Source: Camellia lanceoleosa (Eukaryota > Streptophyta > Magnoliopsida > Ericales > Theaceae). Taken from it: a stretch of DNA of 64,000 nucleotides. Shown here one piece after another: positions 31,872 through 45,500 of this stretch. Each line of letters starts with the position of its first letter. The stretch's first letter is position 1. The DNA lies in assembly GCA_025200525.1 (NCBI GenBank), contig CM045763.1, positions 158,168,246 to 158,232,245 of the forward strand, in the 5' to 3' direction. The notes under the pieces were generated by a model that saw nothing but the letters and a program-made list of their open reading frames with translations, ran no database searches and was not told where the DNA came from. The position numbers and the translations under genes were made by a program.

Positions 31872-34800
31872 CTTACTGTAGACGTCCCCGAACGTCCCGG
31901 GAGAAATCCCGTTTTCTTCATTTGGGCTCACTACAGTTCAGGACTCAATGTCATGGTCCTGTATCTAATCTCACAGAGTGCAATGCAAGACCGATGAATC
32001 ATCAAAGAGTCCAAATCCGACAAATCATTTTTAAAAACAGATTTTTTTGAAAGAAGTGCCAAACATGGACTGCTTTGCCAGATACGGAGTCGCTACCTAA
32101 ATATTTATTTTGGGGGAATTTAGAAAACCCTAACTCGTTGCCTAAGGCCACGTGTCCGTCATCACCAAAGTTGCCTTAGCTCGGGACTTGGGTACGATTG
32201 GGGAAGGTCACTTCATGAGCACCTCCGCTCGCCCGATCAAAGATCGGCCTCTACTAACCATGATATCGAGTTTTGAAAACATTATATGCTCTTATCCCGG
32301 TTATTAGCCTAGAATTACTATGTGATGCGCGCAGCATACAAGTATAGACTGGATCACCTGAGTTGGAACCAAACATTTCATGTTTGTTTTTGAAAGCGGT
32401 TTGCTACTCGCAAGTAGGCTAAAATGCGGATTTTGCCACCCTCAAGTGGGCTTAGAAAACATGGTGATTTGCCACTATCTAGTGGGCTTAAAACTCGCAA
32501 TCAATGAATTGTTCCAATTCAGATAATCCAACCTCCACCCACAAGCATTCAGGTAGTTATATCACATAAGCACTTAGCCTCATAGTAAGCATGCCATCAT
32601 GGCAGTCACTCACACACATGCAAGGATGCTAAAGCATAAACACTTACCAAGTACTCCAAGACAAAGAAAGAAGCTAATTAGAAATCATGCATGAATCCTA
32701 ACTATGCTGAGATGCCTAATGCAACACATACAGGTATGCAACTAAGATAGGCTCGGCTATTCTAAAATGACATATGAAATGCAACAAATGATACACGTAT
32801 TCAACTCGGAATTGAAATACAATGCAGTTAGTACGATGCGCCGAGCCCGGTGCATGCAATACAGATGAATGAATGCAAACATGTGAACATATAGATGCTA
32901 ATTGAAACATGCCCTAAAACTAACCATCATAAACTGGTAAATAAAAGGGAGAAATATGTGGGGTTAGAAGACATGCATCACACACACGTACACTTATTAC
33001 AACATTGCCCTCCTCGGAGAGTCCGAATAAATAATACACAACCGAATGAATAATGAATTATTACACAACACTAGCTAATTAACAAATTAACTAAGAAAGT
33101 GAGTAAACCCCCATGCAATGCTACATGAAGTAGACTGCCTCAGCTCTGTTCGGAATGATGAAAGATGCATGCATGCTCGAGTCGCCTTGTCGAGAAATCC
33201 ATCGCGATGCCCCGATTTGCCTCTGTTTACAATTGACCCTAGAACACTGTACATAACTCCATGGGAACTTGTAGGGATACTGCTAACCCATTTTTGCTGC
33301 TGGCTTTCGGTTTGCTACAACAGAGAGCAAGAAAGGGGCATGGCAAAGTATTTTCTACATATGTACGCACAACCACTCTCCTCGTCATTGCATGAGCTCT
33401 AGAGAATGTAGTCCTCGATCCTCGTGCCACCAATCACGCATCTTGATGCATGATGGCCAAGGAGTCGGATTGCATGACTCGATGTAAAATGAATGCACAT
33501 GTAAACACCTAAAGCCAACAACTCTATCATGGGTAGTCAAGAGTGTCGGCGACTCGGGAATCGAGGCACGTTTCATCACTTTGAGTGCGAAACGTCCCTC
33601 GTTTCCCGTGTTTGGACTAAACCCTACTCCAAACACAATGCAATACACATGGCATGCATAAATGCAACCCTAACATGCAACCTCAACATAATGCCACTAA
33701 ATGATGCAAACATGCAAATGATGATATGCAAACATGCTACTAGCATACACAATGCTATGAAATAATCAACGGCATACTCAATGCACATGAGAACTATATG
33801 GCATACACAATGCACACATGGAGACTAACAATGAAATGATCAAGGCATACACAATGCAATGGTCAATCATGCAACAACATGGACTAAATGGCATATACAA
33901 TGCAAGATGGACTTAAGCCAAGATGGATGGACCTCAGCCACATCCAAATCAGTGGCCAAACATGATGACATTAGGCAACAAAACACATGCAAACATGCAC
34001 AAATGCAAGGGACCAAACCTAGGGCACCAAATGCAACTCTACCAAAGCATGGCAAGTAATGAAATATGGCATACAATCACACATTTTTCAGCTCTGAAAT
34101 GACATGCAAGATGGTCCTGAATCATGTAAACACCTCACACAATGCATACTAGATGGTCTGGATACCGGAACTAGTGAAGTGGATTACACTATAGGCATGC
34201 AAAGCAATACTCAAATGGCCAAACCAGCCCCAAAAAGTCCTCATGCAGGTCCAAGACAGTAGGAAAATGGTCTAAAATGATGGCTCAAAAGGCATGGAAA
34301 TGAAGCTCATGCAATGGCCAATAAATGAGGTATTCAAGCACGACTCTCAAACGCATTTAAAGAGTGAAAAACATGGGAATATGGCATACATGTAAGCTCT
34401 GAAATATGATGCACAATGACCCCAAAACATAGAAACACCTCAACATAAGCATGCAATAGGCTCCAAAACTCAAAGCTAGGCAAGGGTATTGAACTACAAC
34501 CATGCATAGCAAGCATCATTCGACCATGAGGCATAAAAACAGAGCTAAGGCAGTTCAAAACATGCACAAAATCAGTTTAAAGCATGGCCAAAAAGTGCTA
34601 GAATCAAGGGCCAAAATAGCATGCAATGTAAGCTAGTAAAGAGGATTTGCACTACAAGCATGTGAGGCAATCAAGAGGCCATCAAACCAGCAAAATTTAG
34701 AGGTATGACATGCCAAATAAAACCCAAAAACCCACTGAAACATGGTCTATGCATGCAAGAATGATAGGCTCCTTTGATAGGCTATAAAGAGGGTTGTTTT

Positions 34801-36431
34801 ACACATGCAAGATGGACACCCAAAATGGCAAAATGGACTTTGGAAAGAGCTTATGCAGGTCCTAAAACTCACCAAAAATGGCCTGAAACATGGCTTGGAA
34901 GCATGCAAATAAGGGCTCCTTTGTTAGGCCAAATATGCTAGTAAACAAGACAAGGGGTGAGAGGGTCACCCCTCTCTGATTTTGGTGCTCAAAAAACACA
35001 TAATAACCACTGAAAATCTGTTGGATTTCAGTGGTCAAAAGGGCCAACAAAGCTCAACACAAAGGCCCTAATGCATGGCTCAAAACAAAGGGAAATGAAG
35101 CATGCAAGGGGGTAGATGACCCCCAACAGAAAAATGGTCTAAACAAAGATGTTAAGAAGCTCAAAATGAGACTTTTTTCAGTTTATGACAAAGCCCAAAT
35201 ATGCTCGCAAACTAGGCTAAGAGATGGAACAAGACAATGACAAAAAGAGAGAAATAAAGTATTACCCTTGTAGCCAAAAGAACCAGCAGGTTCTGGACCA
35301 AAACAGCAACCCTTCAACCTCTGAAAACCAGCTCTAAGGTGCTTAGAGTGATAGTGGATATGTTAGGATAGGAAGTGGTGTGCAATAGGCCAAGAACAAG
35401 GGACCTTTGGAGCTAAAATGGAGAGAAATAGAGAGGAGAGTGTATGTATGCCTCAACACAATATCTCAACCAGCACAAAGGAGGGGGAGGCCCTCCTTTA
35501 TAGCCAAAAAGGTCCAAAGCTTCTCAAAGAAGCTAAAAACCAAGCTTAAAGATCCTCCATACACGTGTATGGAGGATCCATTCTGTGCCTTCCAGTTGGC
35601 ACAGTTGGCAACAACTCACAGAGACAAGACAGGAAGAGAGGGGCCAACCAGTTCAGGTGGTCGGCCAGCCAGTTAAGGTGGTCAGCCGACCAATCCAAAA
35701 GGGTCAAGTTGGAGAATGGTGGTCGGCATCCCTAATTGGTGGTCTCCCAACTGAGTGCAAGCTAGTGGTGTGGTAGGAGACCAGCAATTATGGCCCAAAA
35801 GTGAGGGAGACCAGCTACCCGTCAAAAAAATCGGCTGGCGGGAGAAAGGTGTTCTCCAAGAAGAAAAGGTGGTCTCCCACCCTAGTACCATCTTCGAAAC
35901 AATAAAAATAGGGTCCATGCCAAAAATGAATCAAGATGGATGCAAAACGAGGGTTTAGGGGCCAAAACGCGCAGCCGGGTGCCCCAAAAACTGACTGTTA
36001 AGCATCGAAAGTGGTGTGCGACCACGAAGGTGGTCTCCCGGGCCACAGTGTCCCTCTAGAGAGAGGAAACAAGGTGTGTGCCAAAAACCGGAGAAAATGG
36101 AGAAAGTTAAGCGGTCTTGAACCGAGGCGCACGGCCAACGGCTCCGAAAACCGGAAACTGGTCTCCAAATGGGAAAAATGGCCTATGACATGAAACGTAG
36201 CCTACGGCCATTGAGAGATGGTCTACGAGACCTCTCCCTCCCTTCGGGAAGAGAAAACAGAACCTGATTCGCAAACCGAGGCAAAGCACAAGAGAGTCCC
36301 GAAGTCTAGAGGCATGGCTCTCAGCCGAGACTCCGAAACCTCAGAACAAGCACAACATGCACAATCATCGAGCGCTCAATCGATGATGTCTGAGTCTTAA
36401 GGTCGGTCAAAAATGGGGTGTCTACACTTAC
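31872..36431 (-). mobile_element. solo LTR B (Tat/Ogre-like), TSD CTTAC
   Basis: A 4550-bp LTR runs from 31877 (TGTAGACGTCCCC) to 36426 (GGGGTGTCTACA), with a perfect CTTAC duplication at 31872-31876 and 36427-36431. It is homologous to LTRs A and C across the left 500 bp and the right end. A TATAAA box on the minus strand at about 35498-35503 fits an LTR promoter. The many short ORFs are shadows with no recognisable product. It is the innermost of three nested LTRs. Confidence 0.94.
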
Positions 36432-36826
36432 ATCATAACACATTCACACATTTAAATACCCGTGCAAAAACTTATGTATCATAGGAAATTTCATACATAT
36501 AGTTTACATATCCCAAGACTAATAAAGCAAAAGCAAAATGAAAGTCTTTGCATGATGTGAGTCAAAGCTGAAAGCTCCATCTTGGAGGCATGTCTTGACA
36601 GGTTCACAAAATAGCTCCTGAAGCTGACTCTAAGGTTGGGCTCCATACTCTTGATCACCTACATATGCATATATAATATGGAGTGAGCGAAACTCAATGA
36701 ATAATAGTAGAGTAAAGAGAATCAAATGAATAAACTTGAACTAAAAGAAAGTATATTATGTGAACACACTACTTTTCCAAATCTCATCTTTCATAACATT
36801 AACCAAATTACATTCACAGAACTACC

Positions 36827-37060
36827 TTGGGCCCACATATTATGAAATGGCCTTAGGCCCAACATATAACAAAATGGCCTCGGGCCCACATATATTACAA
36901 CGACCTCGGGCCCACATATATCACAATGGCCTCGAGTCTACATAAATCACAACGGCCTCGGACCCACATATATCATCATATCATTAATAGAACAGCCTTG
37001 GGCCTACGTACATTATAGCATAAACGGAATGACCTTAGGTCCATATTTCACATATCATAT
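36827..37060. repeat. ~33-bp minisatellite in LTR D
   Basis: About seven imperfect units built on GGCCTCGGGCCCACATATAT alternate with ATCACAA-like spacers. Units decay towards the right. I see no coding sense. Confidence 0.75.
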
Positions 37061-39875
37061 AACATTCATAACACTCATTCATTTTGTTCAAAACTCAATA
37101 TCAGAGTAGTCACCGTACCTAGATCAAAATAATCAATTAGGTACATATCTTTACAATACTATTACTCACAGTGTGTTTGATCATGTGACATTTCCTCCGA
37201 CACATGACCTACACAAGCATATCATATACACATTCGATAAATAATTCGTTCATTTCGTACACTTTTCTTTTAGTGATTCACATCCTTTTTCAATGGCTTT
37301 TAGTGATTCACAACCTTTTTTAATGGTTTCTAATCATCATTTCACTCTCTGAAGAGTTTAAATAAAGTCAAGAATGCATTCAGAAGGTCAGAGAGGTAAA
37401 CACAAGAAAGCATAATTTTTCTCCCCTAGAGGCCGGTTCAACCGCTCAACCGATCATGCTCTACTCGTACGGAAATGTGAGCCGCTCGAGCATGCAGAAT
37501 GCAATTCATGAATTTTGTTCATGTTCTGCTCGTGCGGAGCCCGTGGCCACATGAGTGATATGGGCAAAAACCAAACAGCCTGAAAATGACACAAAATGAA
37601 ATCTTCCAAACTCATTTCCAAACCCAAATTCATGTAAAACTAACTCAAAAACATGATATAATAACATGATTCAAGGGTAATTTCACTTCAAACACATCAA
37701 TCTTGCTTCAACATCAAATTCATAGTCTCATCTTTTTCATATATTCATGATTTACATATACAAGCTCAAAACAAATATAAACAGGGATGATGTTTCAACA
37801 AATCTTTGTTGTATAAACAATTTAGAGCTTATTTCATGCATTAATAACAAGATTGAGCTCAAACCAAACAAGGTTGAAAAGATTTCTTGAGTTTAGTTCA
37901 AACAATTACATAACTCAAACCCTAACTCATAATTTCCAATTTCCTTTTAATTTCAAGCAAAAAATGAACTATAATCAAATATTATAAGTAGATTACCATA
38001 CCTTAGCTCAAATCTAAGGTTTGCCTCTTAAATCTCTTCCAAAACCTTAGCTTTTCCTCTTTCTCTCTCTCTAACTCACTCTCTAGCAAAGCTCCTACAA
38101 AGATGAACTCAAGAGCTATATACATATATACTTTTGTCAATTAAACTTAATTAAATCATTACGAATTGTAATTTTACAAAATTTCACCGTAAGCTCTAAA
38201 AATCATGCTAATCACAGATATGAAGTCGGTTTTGGTTTCCAGCACCTCTAAGGCATTCAATATTTGTTCAAAGTTGTAATTGCAACAAATATTCCAACAT
38301 TCAACATATATAATTCTAAAATCACATAATTCACATACTCAAACTTGTAAATTCATATAAAACACATAAGCACATGTATGATTAAGCATAATATGAGTTG
38401 GGTTATCACATTTAGTCTAGCCATGCAACCTTTTGACCTTTGAATTAGTGTTTTGTAACTCAAATTCAATTATGAAAAACCTAGAATTCAACCTGAAATC
38501 ATCGCTCGAGCACACTTTACATGCTCCTAGTATTTTTTGCAGAGCTTTGTAGTTGGCTCAAGCGACCAAGTGTGCGATCGAGCAAACCTAAGTTTGCATT
38601 ACACTTGGTTCAAACGACCAAGTGCTCGAGCCCACTTTGACACCATCTAGTACTTTTGCAAACAGACCACACTGTTCCAATGACCAAAGGTGCGCTCGAG
38701 CAAACTGCCCTATTTTTAGAATTTTTAAAACACACTCTCATGTGCATATTTTCATTCTCATGCACCTATAGGCATTCTTGGGTATTGTTTAGATATCATT
38801 AATAATGAAATGAATTAGAAACACATTAAAAAGATGATTGAATAAAGTAGAACATTTGCTTGAAATATATGTTTCAATATGTGCTTTATTATGTGTTTTG
38901 TGTAGGTGGTCGCCTGAGACTTAATATCGGTACAACCCATTTCGAGTAATGTCTTTATAAAGCTATGTTCAAAAAGTATTTTGAATTGTTCAAGAATAAT
39001 ATTTTGAATCTTATTTTGTTATCTATGAATGAATGTTCCTTTTGAAATTGTAACCGTCGCATCCTTTAGTGAGGCTCTTGCTTGGGGGAAACAATACCAT
39101 GACCTACTGGATTAATTGAAACACAGAGATCTCTGATGTTGAATTATGGATTATTGATTGGCCCATTGTGGTCCCATTAGATTGACCCTAGTGGCCCTAT
39201 TGGTTTCGGCATATGGTTACACTATTACATTGTTACTCTATTGGACGTATCACGTATAAAGGTTTGAACGATTATTGTTATCGCAAGTGTTGATATGATT
39301 GGACATTTGATTGCTAATCGAATTGTTTGATTATTGAAATGAAAGATATGCTTTGTATCACGTTGGAATTCATTCATTAACCCTTTATACTGATGTTACT
39401 CACTAGGTTCTAGCTCACCTCTCTCCCTTACATATATCTAGATGAGCAAGTAGACCGTCAAGTCTAAGGCAGCCTCGGAGTCTACCCTTGTGAAGCCATT
39501 TTTGAAGTGCCTCCGTGATGGAATGTGCTTGGACTTGAGTAGAGCCAAGCTTTGTTACCCCTTTTGCTTTGTTTTGTTTCCCCTTTTCCTTTGTTTTGTT
39601 TTTGTTTTTAGAAACTTGTTATAAATGGATGTTATGTAAGAAGTCTATCTTTGATGTGATGTATATATGTATGTATGAAGTTTAAAGTTTTAAATATTTT
39701 GAATTCGGCATGTATGCACTGCTTAATAGATTTAGTTATATTTTATTATTGCTTCCGCTAAGCCCCATTTATATTATATTATGATTGATTTTGTCTTTGA
39801 GGCAGAAAGTAATCTGGGATTATTAGCCAATCATGACCTAAACCTATAGGGGCGAGTTCGGGTCGTGATAGAACT

Positions 39876-41020
39876 ATTCCTTTAACTAATTCTTTTTTCT
39901 ACCCAAAAACCTTAACCGGCATACATTACACCTTCGCCAAGTCATTCACGTCCTCCTTATTCTATAAATATTACATTAATTCAATAATGTAACTCATTAT
40001 TTTTTCTCCATCTTTATGAGACAATTGGAGGTTAGTTTATATTTAGTCTCTTGCATTATCTTAAACATACTATTTCATCCTTGCATTTCATGTTTTGTGT
40101 ATCATTTCTCCTCTACTCTCTACTAACCATTATTTTTTTTTTCTTATAAGCATTTTTTGTTTATGCAAAAACTTACCTTAAAATGACGTGATAGTGTCAT
40201 TTATATAATTAAAAACATGTCAATGGACTCTTTATTATAAAGTGATAGATCAAAATCCAATAAAATCATTATTAATAATTATTTTGTATTGATTTTATGC
40301 TTTTATATTACTACTCTTTTTTTTTTATTTTTTACTTTTAATATTTTGTGACATCATGATATGTATTGCTATAGAAGCCTTGTTGGGAAAGTTATCTATT
40401 TTAGTTGGTTATTTGCTTTTTTAACTATTTTAGTCTAACTAAAAATTTTGTGTATGAGAAGTTGATTGGCTTTTTTTATAGTTGATTTGATAGTTGTGAG
40501 AAAAAAAGTAAAATGATTATGGGTTGGGCGTGACATTTTATCTTATTGATTATTTTAATTTATTTTGTTTTTTAATAGACTATTTTAGTCCAAACCCTCT
40601 TCCCAAATAATCCCAGAGTATTACTTCAGAAGGATCTAATGGTTTTTCTTTTCCTAACCTAATGAAGTTACTACCATAATTACATACTATAAAAAAATTA
40701 TTTAATCTATTTTTTCAAAGCTATTAAATATGCATAAATATGTACATTTTATTATGAAAAAGAAAATACTAATGATGTATGTTTACCAATTTGAAAAATA
40801 TTTAGAAAAATAAATTGGTCAAGTGACTTTTTTTTTAGATGCGGTCAAGTGACTTTTTAATTGGTGTTGATTGACATAAATCTAACATGGCCTATAAGTA
40901 ACTTGATTATCTCATAATTTTTTTTAAAAAAATTAAAATATCCTTACACTTTACGGTCAACTTAAATTTATCATACTCTATCAATTGACAAATTAAATTT
41001 TATTAATATCATAATATTTT
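39876..41020. other. AT-rich non-coding DNA with a degenerate MITE
   Basis: About 40374-40616 is a decayed copy of the Tourist-like family: it has GTTGGGAAAG on the left, CTTCCCAAATAATCCC on the right, and GATTATGGGTTGG inside, as in the 47.6 kb copy. Nothing else is recognisable. Confidence 0.5.
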
Positions 41021-41858
41021 GGAAAAATTATTTATAAGTCCTATTAGAGAGACTTATGCTACATATGGTCCTACTAAAAAACTTATGTTCCCATAAGTCC
41101 TGTGGGAAGTTTGTTGACACATTTACCCTCAATATTAGTTGTTAATATCCTAAATAATAGTAAAACCATATATAGGAAATTGAATATTACCATAGATCAT
41201 ATCTATATAAACGTAGCGTAACGTGACACCTACATAAACGTAACGTGACACCTATGATCTATGGTAACATTCAATTTCTTATATAGGAAATTGAATGTTA
41301 CCATAGATCATATCTATATAAACATAGCGTAACGTGACACCTACATAAACGTAACGTGACACCTATGATCTATGGCAACATTCAATTTCCTACCATAGAT
41401 CATATCTACATAAACGTAACGTAACGTGACACTTACATAAACGTAACGTGACACCTATGATCTATGGCAACATTTAATTTCCTTAGGAAATTGAATGTTG
41501 CCATAGATCATATTTATATGTAACGTAATGTGACACCAACATAAACTAGCAGAATTTTCACATTCAGTTTAAAAAATAAAAACTCATTAAGTTTGCAAAA
41601 CGTAACGTGACACGTTACGTTACATTTATGTAGGTGTCACGTTACATTTATATAGGTGTCACGTTACGTTACGTTTATGTAGGTGTCACGTTATGTTACG
41701 TTTATGTAAGTGTCACGTCACGTTATATTTATGTAGGATCTTGTGAAATACATTCCTATCTACATAGGACTTGAGACTCTATAAGAAATTACACAGGACT
41801 TAGCCTAGCATAAGTGTCTGAAAAAGGACTTATGAATAAGTCTCCCTAATATTTTTCC
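41021..41858. mobile_element. foldback-type element with inverted internal repeat arrays
   Basis: The ends are inverted (GGAAAAATTATT on the left; GGAAAAATATTAGGGAGAC read from the right), and both arms contain AAGTCCT-type motifs. Inside, units containing ACGTAACGTGACACCTA occur several times in direct orientation at about 41205-41550 and inverted at about 41595-41740. A 40-50 bp segment with ATGATCTATGGTAACATTC is also present in both orientations. A long hairpin is predicted. Nothing is encoded. Confidence 0.65.
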
Positions 41859-42527
41859 TAATGTATTTATTGAAATAAATATAAAAATATAACTATTTCA
41901 TTTCAATTTTTTTTACCACATCACCTTAAAAATAAAGAGAGATAGAAGATGTGTAGTAGAGGAAGAAAGACAAAAAGATAAGATTGTTATCTCAGTTGAC
42001 AAATTGTGATAGGATAAATTATAATTACAAATTTCATAGATAATATAATTATACTTGACCGAGAGTAGAATTTTTTTAATTTAAGAAAATTCATTTGTTT
42101 TAACTTTACCAATTTGAATTATTATATCTATTTGTTATATAATACTTAGAACAAAATATTAATAGCAACAAAAAATAAAAAATAAAAATTGCGTAACTCA
42201 TGCCATGTTTGGGATGTTGTCTTTTTGATTAAAAAGTCAAGAAACTAAAGACTAATAAAATATGTTGAGTTGGGGGTTGGTGTTGTGACACCCATGGCGT
42301 GTCTCAAATCTATTTTAATTATCTGAATCGTTCATATTGTAGGTTTTATCAAATAGATCATTCGTGAAAAAAATTAAATTATTTGGGCATCTATAACCCA
42401 TAACAAAATCAAATTTATCTTTTAAAAAATTAAACGGTTAGTATAATTCTAATAATTTAAAAAAAAAAACAATTTGGGGCTAATCATATGGCTATGCATG
42501 TCTGATTAATCTCATTTTTTTTTATGG

Positions 42528-45500
42528 ATAATTGTAGGCGCACCCTCGGGCTTTGCTACTACAGTTCGGACTCAAATGTCACGGTTCTAAATCTAATCCC
42601 GCAAAGTACAATGTGAGACCAATAAATCACCAAAGAGTCCAAATCCGGCAAATTGTTTTGGAAAACTAATTTTTAAGAAACAAGTGCCAAACATGGACTG
42701 CTTTGCCAGATACAGAGTCGCCACCTAAATATTTTATTTTGGGGGAATTTAGGAAACCCTGACTCGTGCTTAAGGCCACGTGTCCGTCATCGCCAAAGTT
42801 GCCTCGGCTCGGGAACTTGGGTACGATTGGGGAAGGTCATCTATGAGCACCCCCGCTCGCCCGATCAAAGATCGGCCTGTACTAAGCATGATATCTTTTT
42901 TTGAAAACACATGCGTTCTTATTCTGGTTAATTAGCTAGAATTATTATGTGATGTGTACAACACACAAGTATAGACTAGATTGCCTAATTTGGAACAAAA
43001 CATCGCATATCCGTTTGTTTGAAAATGGTTTGAAGGTGCTACTCGCAAGTAGGCTAAGACGTGGATTTGCCACCCTCGAGTGGGCTTAGAAAACATGATT
43101 TTGCCACCCTCAAGTGGTCTTAAAAACTCGCATTTTGATGAATTGTTCCAATTCAAGTAATCCAACCTTCACCCACAGGCATTCAGGCAGTTATAGCAGT
43201 TAAGCAAATAGCCTCATGGCAAGCATGCTATCATGGCAACATTCACATTCATGCAAGGTGCTAAAGCTTAAAAGCTTACCTAGTACTCCGAGCCAAAACA
43301 ATAACTAGTTAGTAATCATGCATGATCCTAGCTATGTTAAAAAATGGCTAATGCAACACATGCAAAATGTAGCTAGAAATAGGCTCGGCTATTTTAAGAT
43401 GTCATGTGGAATGCAACTTGATAATCATGTATTCAAATAGGAATTGAAATACAATGCAGTTAGTATGATACGCCGAGCCCGGTACATGCAATACAGATGA
43501 ATGGGTGCAAACATGCAAACATAAGGATGCTAATCTAAACATGCCCTAAAACTAACCATCGAAAGCAGTCAAGTAAAAGGGAGAAAGACGTGAGGTTGGA
43601 AGACATTCACACACTCACACACACTTATTACAAAGTTCGCCCTCTCGACGGAGGGTCTGAATAAATAATATAAATTGACTAATTAACTAACTAACTAGCT
43701 AATTAATTATTACACAACACTTCACTAATTAAACAAATTAATTAAGCTACTAGAGCGGTAAACAGGCCTCGGAAAGAGGGACAAATGCATGCATGCTCGG
43801 CTCCGCTCGGAAATCTATCACCACGCTCATGCTGCCTTTGTTTACACTGCTCTGCACCTCTGAAAACTGTGCAAGTCTCAAGGATGCTTCCGAACCACTC
43901 CCTAAGCACTGTGGGATGTCACCGGCCAAGATATAGGAACATCGGCCATGTGGAATTGGTCACCGACCATTTGTGAGGATCTCGGCCAACAATGTTTAGT
44001 CGATCGGCACTGAAGATGGCCGACCAGCCATATCTTCCTACAGAATGCTGTTTTGCTGCAGCAGAGGACAAACAGAGCATGCAATGCATTTTCAAGGCAA
44101 TGTGTGCACAAACACCCTCCCTATCATGTCATGAACTCAAGGGAGTATGGTTCTCGACCCTCAGACCATCAATCGCGCGTTTCAGTGCATGATGGCCAAA
44201 GGAGCCAAGTGTGCAAATCAATGGCAAATGAATGCACAAAAAACACATGCATGCCTTAACCTCTATCATGCATGCTCAAGAGGGTCGGCGACCGAGGATT
44301 GAGGCACGTTTCATCACTTCAAGTATGAAACGTCTCTCGCTCCTCGTGTTTGGACTAACACTATATCCAAACAAAATGCAATGCAATGCATGCACAACTT
44401 AACAAAGCTAATGGCATGCAAATGATGCTAATGCAATATGAGCATGCAAGTACCATGCAATGCAACATGATTGACTTATCCAAGCCAAAGGCATGCCAAC
44501 TTATTGCAATGCGATCTAAGCATGCAAACTAAGCTAATGCAACATGAGCATGCCAACAACTATGTAAACAAAAGGTATGCAAACAATATGTAATGCAAAC
44601 AAGCATGGAAGATGGACTTAAAATGGATATGGAAAGACCTTAGCCATGCCCAAAACAGTGGCCAAAATGGACTGAAATGATAGCATGATAAGCAAGGAAA
44701 AGCATGCTCAAATGATGGCTCGCAAACAAAGCACAAAGCTCAAACTCCCAAATACAATTAAAGAGTGATAAACATGAGAATATGGCAAAGATGGAAGCTC
44801 TGAAATTCCATGCCAAATGATGCCAAGGCATGCAAACATCACAAGTATAGCATGGTAGGGACCTCAAAACTTAAGACTAGTCAAGGCATTTGCACTATAG
44901 CTATACAAAACATGATTCATATGACCGAGGCAGCCCAAAACAGTCCTAAAACAGCCCAAAATAATGCTAAAACATGTATGGAGCATAGCCAAAATATGCT
45001 AGAATAATGAGCCAAAACATCATGCATACAAGGCTAATAAGCAAGATTTGCACTACAAGTACATGAAGCATGCAAGAGGCTATCAAACCAACTTTAGACG
45101 GAGTTATGACATGCTAAATAATGACCAAAAACCTGCTTAAATGGAGCCCATACATGCTTAACAAACATGCTACTTTATGAGGCATACAAGGCTAGTAAAG
45201 GGAATTTACACTACAAGTGCAATAAGCATGTAAGAAGTGACCAAGACAGCCAAAAATAGAGTTATGGCGGGTCTAGAAAGTCACAAAAATGAACCTAAAC
45301 AAAGCCACAAAGAAGTAAAAACACATGCTCACTTGGTTGGCCATCAACACTAGCAAGCAAGACAAGAGGAGAGGGGACCACCCTCTCCTATTTGGACCCT
45401 CAAAATAGGGTTTTTATCACTAAAAATTCTCTAGATTTCAGTGGTTCTAAGGCCAAAAAGAAGTTGTTTGAAAAGTTTGAAAGTTAGCTCACAAGGCCTT

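Larger units (their letters stand above)
31692..38415 (-). mobile_element. solo LTR D (Tekay-like, minus orientation), split by B
   Basis: It starts TGTGATGACCCAAACCCGCC at 31697 and ends GGGTTATCACA at 38410. The flanks TTAAG (31692-31696) and TTTAG (38411-38415) differ at one base. Without LTR B it is about 2.16 kb. Its start matches the Tekay 5' LTR start (CCAAACCCGCCCCTAA, then ATAACCGGCCAGTAATC). It lies inside LTR E. No coding region is attached. Confidence 0.78.
30820..39875 (+). mobile_element. solo LTR E (Tekay-like, plus orientation), split by D
   Basis: The LTR starts at 30825 (TGTGACAACCC) and ends at 39870 (TTCGGGTCGTGATA). Flanks are GCACT (30820-30824) and GAACT (39871-39875), one mismatch. 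Without the nested LTR D (31697-38410) it is about 2.3 kb, close to the Tekay LTR length, and its ends mirror those of the 18.3-28.4 kb element in the opposite orientation. CTCGAG-centred motifs recur at 38500-38700. No internal coding region exists, so it is a solo LTR. Confidence 0.8.

Noticed and set aside
35407..36400. Several overlapping ORFs in LTR B as possible genes
   Set aside because: They lie in a solo LTR, differ in frame between homologous LTRs A, B and C, and show no conserved protein.
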